This document shows, piece after piece, positions 51,130 to 58,530 of a stretch of 58,530 nucleotides of DNA. The notes beneath the pieces were generated by a model. It was not told the origin of the DNA. It saw only the letters and a program-made list of their open reading frames with translations, and did not search any database. Both the position numbers and the translations under genes were made by a program. Each line of letters opens with the position of its first letter. Positions within the stretch are counted from its first letter, which is position 1. Source of the DNA: Cristatella mucedo (Eukaryota; Bryozoa; Phylactolaemata; Cristatellidae); assembly GCA_009760855.2 (NCBI GenBank), contig WPIO01000403.1:1-58530 (forward strand). Direction: 5' to 3'.

Positions 51130-51855
51130 TGTACCAGGGTTTGTTCGGTTGGCTGGAACCGGACGGCTGTAATGAGGGTCGCCGGCTAGGCCGTGGACGG
51201 ACCTACTGCATGGCCGGATGTGTGGTGACGGGAGGTCACTGAGGCTCTTGGGTAGGAGAAGTTGGCCGAGTAAGTCGTGTTGTTGGCGCCGGTCCCGCGG
51301 AGTTATGCACTTGGAATCGTGCAGGCGTGCTCCGACGATGCTGCCACGCAAGCAAGGGAACGAGTACCCAAGACCCGAGCGGAGCTGGATTGCACGCTCG
51401 TTGTTGAGACTTGTATATTTCGCGTTCCCCGTGTAAAGTGTTCGTGACCCCTTCCTTCGTGTGTTGGCGACTTTCGGCGGAAGCTCCCGACTGCGGCTGT
51501 TGTCGACTCGAACTAGCCAAACAGTTACTCAGCCAGCCGGGTCTTGGACGGCGTACGCTTGTACTGTTGGATTCGGAGTTGGTACAACGACAGGACTGCG
51601 AAAGCCGACTGGCCTACTAACACGTTTGTTCGCGCTTGCTGCGTCGTCTTGCACCCCTATGGTGTGCTTTGTATAGGACCCTCCAAGTAGACCTATTTAG
51701 TTCCCCTGTTGTGGTTGGCGCATGCGTATTAATAAAGAGGTTTAACCTGACGGCCGCTCGTCTTACCATGGCTCAGCGCCATGGCGAGCGGCAGCATGGC
51801 CGGAGTATAGCGGGCTTGGCGGAAACTAGCCTTTGACCACGGAAACTCGATTACA
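51130..51855 (+). mobile_element. Solo-LTR-like insertion in block copy 2
   Basis: Copy 1 passes straight from TTTTGATAT to the AATCTGCTTTC flank, whereas copy 2 has 726 extra bp. The insert starts TGTACC, ends ATTACA (TGTA...TACA ends) and contains AATAAA in ATTAATAAAGAGG at ~51730-51737. The flanking 4-mers ATCT/ATTT are only a possible worn target duplication. Confidence 0.55.
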
Positions 51856-52855
51856 ATTTTAACCTGCTTTCTTTGAAAATAATTGCTTAGAGGCTTGGCT
51901 TAGTAGGGATATTAATTTGACCTCTGTTAAGCCTGCGTAGAAGTATGATTAAGCTATTGGAAAGCTCCGCCGCTCAACATACTGCAAGTTTGCATATCCT
52001 CTCCACCTTGCACGAGCCATACAAGCTTCACGGGTTTACGACCACCCTTGAGCTCGTCTCGAAATTTTTAAAATCTACAAACGTTCAAAGAATGAGTCCA
52101 TACTGAGCATATTTCTACGCACTCTAATGCAAGAAATAGTGTGAGGGTGAGGGGCTCGTGCAAGCGCGATGGCGGCGCGATGAAGAGCGAAGCGCCCACA
52201 AGCGAGTCGTTGCGTTGTCGACGACGGCTGCATTGTATCGAATACCGGCAATGCAAGCGAGCGAGCGTACATGCTGATGTAGAAGCCGTCGTGCGTGCTG
52301 TTCCGGAGCAAGCCGTCTTAATAGAGAAGAGGGTGGATATCGTGCATACGTGCCGACGCACAGACAGGAAGTGAATTTCGAGTCAAGGAACGCGTCACGT
52401 GCCGGCAAGGAGCGTGCCCGTTGGACGGACGACACGTCGGCTGGGGGCGGAACCACGGGACTGCGATGAAGCTCATGCAAAAGCCCCCCCCCACCCCCAA
52501 TGGCACGGCACGAGCCTAGCGAAGTTACGCCAAGCAACGTTACGACTGCAGCGTTACGCTTTCTCCCTGACAATCCCTCAGAGGCACATTCTCATCAGGC
52601 CGTCTCGACGTCAGCTAGAGCTGAGCTAATGTCCAGCTTTGTCGACGAGGGCGGCCAACTTGTTCGATTTGAGCGTTTTGCGAGCACTTCCAAAACGAGG
52701 AGTTAGTTTAAAGACAAATCTCTCGTCTTAAAGGGATAAAAGAATGGGCTGCGTTAGGTTGGAACTGGCTTCGGTCCGCCATGACCAGTTTTAGCACAAC
52801 TGACCCGGCCGCCTTGATAGGAACTGGCATACCGAGGACAATTCATCCTCGAGAC

Positions 52856-53026
52856 TAAATCCTAGCTGATTAAACAGCCTCTTTTTGTATAGCGACAAAA
52901 GAGCCTTTACGGCTATCGCCACCGCTTGCAACGGCTATAAAGAATCGCCCACTAGAGGAATCAAACCCACGACCTCGGGACCGAGGTCGTGAAAGCAACC
53001 GCCTTACCTAGTGTGCCATCACGGCT
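52856..53026 (-). mobile_element. tRNA-derived SINE inserted in block copy 2
   Basis: Same antisense family words (CCTAGCTGATTAAACAGCC, GGAATCAAACCCACGACC, GCCTTACCTAGTGTGCCATC). The matching point of copy 1 (near 4905, GAGACGGCTCCTC) is empty, so this inserted after the two copies separated. Confidence 0.88.
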
Positions 53027-53689
53027 CACATCGGCTCCTCTCCCCCGGCGAGCCTAGCTGGACGCCGCTCGCGCGGGAATCGGAGACCGGAACTTACAGG
53101 GATGGCGTTGGCCAGCAAAGGGCGAGTCATCGATTTGTCTGTTCGAGCGACTGTGGGCGATTGGTCCCGAAGGCCGCCAGGCTGAGTGAAACCGTGAACG
53201 GAAACCGAGAGGCAGGCAGACACAAATGGGCGTACAGCCACTCGCACGGGATGGTTAAAGATCGGTGCTCTTAGAAGAAGAAGAAAAAACTGTTGCCTCC
53301 GCGTCAGCAAAAACAAGGCGGAGGATAGCTCCTTTAAGGCGGCCTCAAACATGGTGTCGCTGCGAAAGGGGTAAGCGCCTTCCACGTGCGGACGAAACCG
53401 CTCGTAACGGTGCCTGTCTCGGCCGCCGCCTGACGAATACTGACGGTGACCCCTGAACCTCATAGCTAGAGACTGTAGCTCGTGGCGAGCTACTGGTAGG
53501 CGCTGCACCAATGCCAGCAGGTACGCCGGAAGTAGCAGGAGCCAGGCAGCGGCGAAGAGCGCTCGTACCTTAGCATTTAAAGTCTATAAACATTACGGAG
53601 AAAAGTCTATTTGACGGCAGCGGACCGTTGCAGACACTTGGCAGCGGCTATGGCCTACACCGTCGGCTGTGTGGCACAGAGCTCAGATC

Positions 53690-54560
53690 GGTTCATACGC
53701 CAATGTTTAGTCTGGAATCGCAACTGTCTGCCAATTTCATGGCGCCAGCTTTTTATAAGGCCCCGGTCATAGATCAAAACCGCAGTTTCGCGACACCTAT
53801 TTCTGAAATAGTAGCTGTATTGCAGTCTGAAAAGGCAGAGTGGCCCGGGTTATTAGAGGCCATAGAACGAGAATGCCTATGCACAACCAACGGAAGGAAA
53901 TTTAGCTGATTTACTAGTAGCACCATTTTCTACAATGTAAAAATCAAGACTGCAGTTTCACGATGATTATTGCTTGAACTAGCATCCGTATCCCAGTTTT
54001 AATGTGTAGGGAGGCTGGCTCGCTCGGGCCATTTAAGGATATACCATAACAGCCCCAGTGTGCAGTCACTCGAATATTTGAAGGTAAACCCGGAACACTA
54101 TTTTCCATCCTGTGGAACTAAACAGCTGTTTGGTTACGCCTGTTGTGGAAACTGCAGCAATACTGCAGTTCGAATATTTTGAAAGGCTAGCAGACCCGGG
54201 CCATTGTAAGCCATAGCACGAGAGCGTCCTTGTGGTATGCTATGAAATTGTAACTGTTAACCCGCAATCGGTGTTCTATTTTCGCGACGCCTATTGGGCA
54301 TATAGCGGCTGTGTCCCAGTTTAAATAAATTGGGTGACTGGCTGGCCTAGGCTATAACATGAAATCACCCATGTTCTATGCTTTGAAAGTTGGTTATTAA
54401 ACCCAGAACGTTCGTTCTATGAGGTGTAATTGAAAGCAAAGTTGCTGAAAGCTTGTTATGGTAATGGTGGTTGCATTGGAGTAGATAATAGGGTGAGGCT
54501 GACTGGCTTAGGTCAAGAGGCTAGTAAAGCGCTAGTATAAAAGTTTGCATTAAATACACA
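53690..54560 (+). repeat. Degenerate tandem array in block copy 2
   Basis: Units near 53843, 54020, 54190, 54340 and 54495, matching those at 6446-7090 in number and order. Confidence 0.6.
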
Positions 54561-54981
54561 CTCAGCTTTACGCCTGAGCGATTAAAATAGGTCGTGTCAA
54601 GTTACAGGTGCAACGACAAGGAAATTAATAAATGAATATAATGGATATAATCTGACCATACTTCCATGACGGCACATGTGAAACTACTAGAAAAAGATTA
54701 GGTTGTCTGATGTACCTATACAAACTGTTGTGTTAATTTTGTTATTAATTTCGGTACTAAGGTGCTTTCTAATTAAAAGCATTGCGCCTAATTAAGGTGC
54801 TAGCAGGTTTTGAAAGTTGCTCACATTTAAGGCAATTTGACGGCGATTAAAATAATTGGACACTTTAATACGTTCATAGATACACGTGAAACATTATACG
54901 TATTTATTAAAATAGTTCCTAATTTTTATATGTAGTTATATAATTTATGTATTTATGTTTTCGCATGTGAACACTGCAAGC

Positions 54982-55895
54982 TTGCATATAAAGCATTAGG
55001 TGATTTATCTGTTACGCATATAGCCGTCCTCCGCATTGTAGTTACCTCTACGTGCAAATTAAAAGCACATTAAAAGCTCACAAAGGTGGTTTTGTGCTGG
55101 AAAATGACGAATCCTCTCTGGCACCAGTTCGTATTCATTCTTTCGATATTCGTATAGACGAAGCTCAGATGCTAACCGAGCAAGCATACGATATAGCGAC
55201 ACATTACTATTTTCTTTCTCACTCCAACTCATTTATACTTTGGTAGCAACTTGCCCAGTTTCCTATAGTAAGTGAATGCTACGTGCCAGACGTGGCTTGA
55301 TTGCATGCACTGTTAGCTCAGCCTTTGACGATCAGAATGTGAATGGCCGCTAATCAAAGTGAGCTCTCCTTTATTTATTTCAAATAATAGATTGCATGAA
55401 ACGATCGTATTACGATATCGCGGCTTCTTGAGACATTGGTCGCATTGTTTGTAATTGTTTAGGGTTGTTAATGTCTTGCGGCTGCATGTAAAAATATTGT
55501 ATTGAATGTCCAGATACATGATAAGAGCTTTAATATCTTTCGGCTGCACATAAAAAGATCGTTTTACATGTAACTATAAATGGTAAGTGCTTAAAGACCC
55601 AAGTTTAAATACTGAAAGTAACAGTGTTAGCACGGAAGCGATCGCCTTGCTTGCACCCAGCAATCGAATTAACTTGATGCTTTTCTATTGCTCAGACTGA
55701 AGGCCACTCTCACTGAAGGTCATCAAAGAAAAGTAACTGCAATTGCAACCACTGAGAATGCAATTCGGCGGTAAGCCTTGGAAGCCTATTGTGCTAGGAC
55801 CAGCCCTCTGTAACGCATGGGACAGACCTTTGCTGTACCCCCTAAGTTGCCTGCAGTACTGGTAGGCATGGGTACGTTCACATGCACATACACTA
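54982..55895. other. Non-coding stretch, nothing recognised
   Basis: Short open frames only (e.g. 55052-55246, 64 codons) without recognisable product. Confidence 0.4.
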
Positions 55896-55904
55896 ACAGA
55901 CACA

Positions 55905-55945
<41 letters not shown>

Positions 55946-56175
55946 GCGCAAACACGCAGACACACACACACACACACACACAAGCACAAACACGCAGAGA
56001 CACACAAACACACACACAAGCACACAAAAACTTACGGACACACGCAAACGCATAAAGACATAGATACACACAGAAACAGACACACGTACAAGTACAAAAA
56101 CCTAAACTCACGCAGGCCCGATGGCACGCACACACACACGGACACACACACGTACCTGCAAACACACACACACAC
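55905..56175 (+). repeat. (CA)n-rich microsatellite
   Basis: Several ACACAC runs broken by GCAAACACGCAGA, AAAGACATAGATA and similar. ORFs here are artefacts. Confidence 0.95.
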
Positions 56176-57039
56176 CTACGTGTAAATATAAAAGCAGTAC
56201 CCATGCGGTCACAAATCATTTAAATCCCTGGCTTGATATCTAGCAACTGGTAGCTGTTAACCGAAAAAGTGGGATTTCATGGTAGCCTCTGTCTGCCGGA
56301 GATGAGCTTGAAGGTACAAGTTAAAGATATCCATAGATATGCCGCCCGTCTCTTCAACACTCCAATTCAGGTAATCGCACGCTTCGCATTGCGTGTTGAT
56401 TTTCTTCTTGACCGAAAGTGAAAGCCTTTTTGGCTAGTGCAAGGTTGTTCCGTGAATGTATGTGGCCGCCGGTGTAAGGCATTCATTTCTAGCATAGAGG
56501 GGAGCTTGAACTAAGATTTTGATTGAATTAATTCTGATTGACATTTCCTCTCGAGATTTCCACTCAGCAATTGAGATCCAGCCCGAGTTCACCTCTCCGC
56601 GCTCAAGATAAAAAAGAAATTGTCTCACAAGGTTAATCCCATGACAGCAGTCCAGTGTAGTAGCCATGCGGCTCACCTTGGAACGCGGAGCTTTCAGCAT
56701 CAGCAATAAAGAAGTCAGAAAGTCGCCATTCTTTAGCGTGGTAATGTTGCTTACTCAATTTTCTGTACTGTCACTGGAGTGAAGACCACCAAAATTAGAT
56801 AAAGAAACAGTCGTTAATTCGCAGCACATTTTCAGCTATAGTCTGTGCAACTGTAGGTAGTGACGTAGAGCGTTCCAACGTGCGCTCGTGTTCGGCACAG
56901 ACTCTTCTTCCAAAAAAAAACATCGTATACAGAAAAACTACAGCAAAGACCCGTTTAAAGTTATTCGTATTGTTCTTTGACCGTAGTGTGTACGAAATTA
57001 CGTGCCTATGGATATCTAAACGCTTATCGATTCGCGATG
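56176..57039. other. Non-coding stretch, one unassigned ORF
   Basis: The minus frame 56434-56706 (90 codons) has no recognised domain; nothing else recognised. Confidence 0.35.
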
Positions 57040-58530
57040 CTGGGTCTCCCACGCCGGCGGCTGCCTTAGCTACGCCGGCGGCTAGTAACCTGCATGTTAG
57101 TTATGATCGTCAGCAGCTGCTATCGCTTCGTCATCGTAGATCAAATGCATTCCTAGATATATTAACGTTGTTGCTAAGATTCATGAACTATGCATTAACT
57201 AAAGAAATACACCCCCTAGCCGCCGCGGTGGCCGGAACCTTCAGGTCAGACATTGCTCGTTGGGCGGAACTGGGAGCTAACTGCGAGCTGAGTACCCGCT
57301 CGTTTGGTAATCCTAGCATTCTCGAACCGCTCAGCACACTCACCCATATGCTTCACTGTAAATCTCTCTAACTTAGTGGTCATCAGACCTGTTGTAACTC
57401 TATCGGCCAGACTTAACGCTTGCCTTTGGAATCATCGCTCAATGTGCAATAAACCTCTGGTAATAAGCGATCTTATTTCTGAAAATGGTATCGACCTGCT
57501 CGCCCTAACTGAAACTCGGCTAAAATCAATAAACTGCCCGACAATTAAAGACGCCACTTAATCTGATTTCTTGTTCTTTGACACGCCTAGATCAATCAAA
57601 ACTGGAGGTGGAGTTGCTATTACCGTGCGCTCGAAATTCAACTTCAAGCCATTTTCAGTACTTTCAAAGCAGTCTTTTGAATCGATTGTCGTAGTCTCAT
57701 CCAAAAAGAAGCTACCGATAGTGGCAGTAGTATATAACCCACCAGGTACTAAACTCTCCTTCCTCTCAGATTTCTCCGATCTCATTTCGATTCTGTGTGC
57801 ATGAGATCGATCCTTCCTCGTTATGGGTGATTTCGACGTTCACTTTGATAACTTATCTGACGCTTTCAGCATCGAAATTCTTGCATTGACTGACTCGTTC
57901 TCGCTTATGGCTCATGTACGTGGCCCTAATCACATCATAGGTCACACACTAGACCGGATTCTCTCATACAACTGCACATTGTCATCACCAATTATTACCA
58001 AATCCTGCTAATCTGACCCCATGCAGATCTCGTTCAATCTACAGTGTGCCCACCTCCTCCTGTAAAATAACCTATGAATCGCAAAACCTCAAGACCCTTG
58101 ACATCGCTGCTGTCCGTACGAGAATATCTGCTTCACCTCTGTTGCTCAGCCCTCCCTCCGATCTGTCATCATTGGTAGAAAGCTACAACACGGCACTAGC
58201 TGACACGCTCGATGAGTTTGCACCTCTGACAAAGCTCACTGTGCGCCCCCGCCCAGACGGCCTAGGGTTTACCACAGACATTAAACAAGCCAGGTCTACT
58301 AAGCGAAAGCTTGAAAATACATACAAAAGATCTGGATTGACTGTCCATCGTCAGGCATATGAAGACCACTGTAGGTCGTACCAACATGATCCTAGCAAAG
58401 GCCGAGTCTAGCTTCTATAGAACCATTGTTGAATCACATATGCACAATCAAAATATGCTGATGTCGACGATAAACCATCTCATCAACCGGTCCTAGATTA
58501 GCTCCTAACCAGATAATCCTTGTGATGATC
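57040..58530 (+). mobile_element. LINE family A 5' part, running off the window
   Basis: The most 5'-complete copy. SYDRQQLLSLRHRRSN near 57100 resembles the opening of CR1/L2-type ORF2 (SYxRxxLLxLR). Then GGTGGCCGGAACC, endonuclease pieces (IDLLALTETRLKS, 57571-57804 VVYNPPGTKLSF, 57823-58011 MGDFDVHFDNL) and the linker 58046-58411. Stops and shifts break it (e.g. CGCCACTTAATC at 57553). At the position of the TGA shared by the intron 4 copies it reads TGT. Confidence 0.85.

Larger units (their letters stand above)
50705..54981 (+). repeat. Large dispersed repeat block, copy 2
   Basis: Collinear with 3500-7581. Similarity starts near TTATTATATTTCTAATTATG and ends at GTGAACACTGCAAGC. It carries two insertions absent from copy 1 (51130-51855 and a SINE at 52856-53026) and lacks the 728-bp segment of copy 1. 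The internal tandem array is kept at ~53690-54560. Confidence 0.75.

Noticed and set aside
55685-56219. ORFs rich in Cys-Val and Thr-His
   Set aside because: Translation of a CA-rich microsatellite.
56434-56706. Minus-strand 90-codon ORF with a TTLDCCHG phrase like the protease motif
   Set aside because: No matching His motif, no fold-like context and no splice-linked exons; probably chance.
1-58530. CRISPR array, bacterial operon or riboswitch
   Set aside because: No spaced identical short repeats, no clustered co-directional prokaryotic genes and no ribosome-binding pattern; the DNA is plainly eukaryotic.

Overview
This window is animal-type nuclear DNA. It has long GT-AG introns, many non-LTR retrotransposons (LINEs) in different states of decay, tRNA-derived SINEs, LTR-like insertions and long microsatellites. 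There is no operon structure, Shine-Dalgarno pattern or CRISPR array. The repeat mix suits an invertebrate, possibly an early-branching or marine one, but the sequence alone does not fix the species.

The main content is one split gene on the + strand, about 18.85-49.07 kb. I assembled 13 exons by hand from reading frame, splice sites and codon phase. Every junction is GT-AG, all twelve phases match, and the exons total 3330 nt (1109 codons plus stop). The predicted protein has, in order: a short N-terminus; a TKL-type (IRAK/Pelle/RLK-like) kinase domain with a degraded glycine loop and ETG in place of DFG; a RING-like zinc-binding module; a coiled-coil segment; a caspase-like (peptidase C14 fold) domain with a CGHS histidine motif and a DCCHA cysteine motif; a cysteine/histidine cluster; and a C-terminal tail. 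Kinase, RING and caspase modules in one chain suggest a self-contained innate-immunity or cell-death signalling protein. I know of no described protein with this architecture.

Layout: 0-0.7 kb LINE fragments; 3.5-7.6 kb a large dispersed repeat (block copy 1) with a degenerate tandem array and an LTR-like insertion; 7.7-9.65 kb a truncated LINE with a second LINE nested in it, both with 8-bp target-site duplications; 10.6-11.3 kb a composite inverted LINE; 12-13.1 kb an LTR-element remnant with gag-like coding; 13.7-18 kb SINEs and a 298-codon unknown ORF; 18.85-49.07 kb the gene. Its 13.9-kb intron 4 holds two near-complete LINE copies in opposite orientation, a CT-rich tract near the donor and an AG-rich tract next to the acceptor. 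Then 49.8-50.7 kb is a LINE 3' fragment; 50.7-55.0 kb is block copy 2 in the same orientation as copy 1, so the gene is bracketed by direct repeats; 55.9-56.2 kb is a CA microsatellite; 57.0-58.5 kb is the 5' part of another LINE that runs off the window.

Two LINE families dominate. Family A (CR1/L2-like) has an APE-type endonuclease and an RT, and a 3' end of the form CTGAGGGCGC...(TTA)n. Family B is known here mainly from its RT C-terminus and ends in a TACA-rich tail. Coordinates of old repeats are approximate because no alignment could be run.
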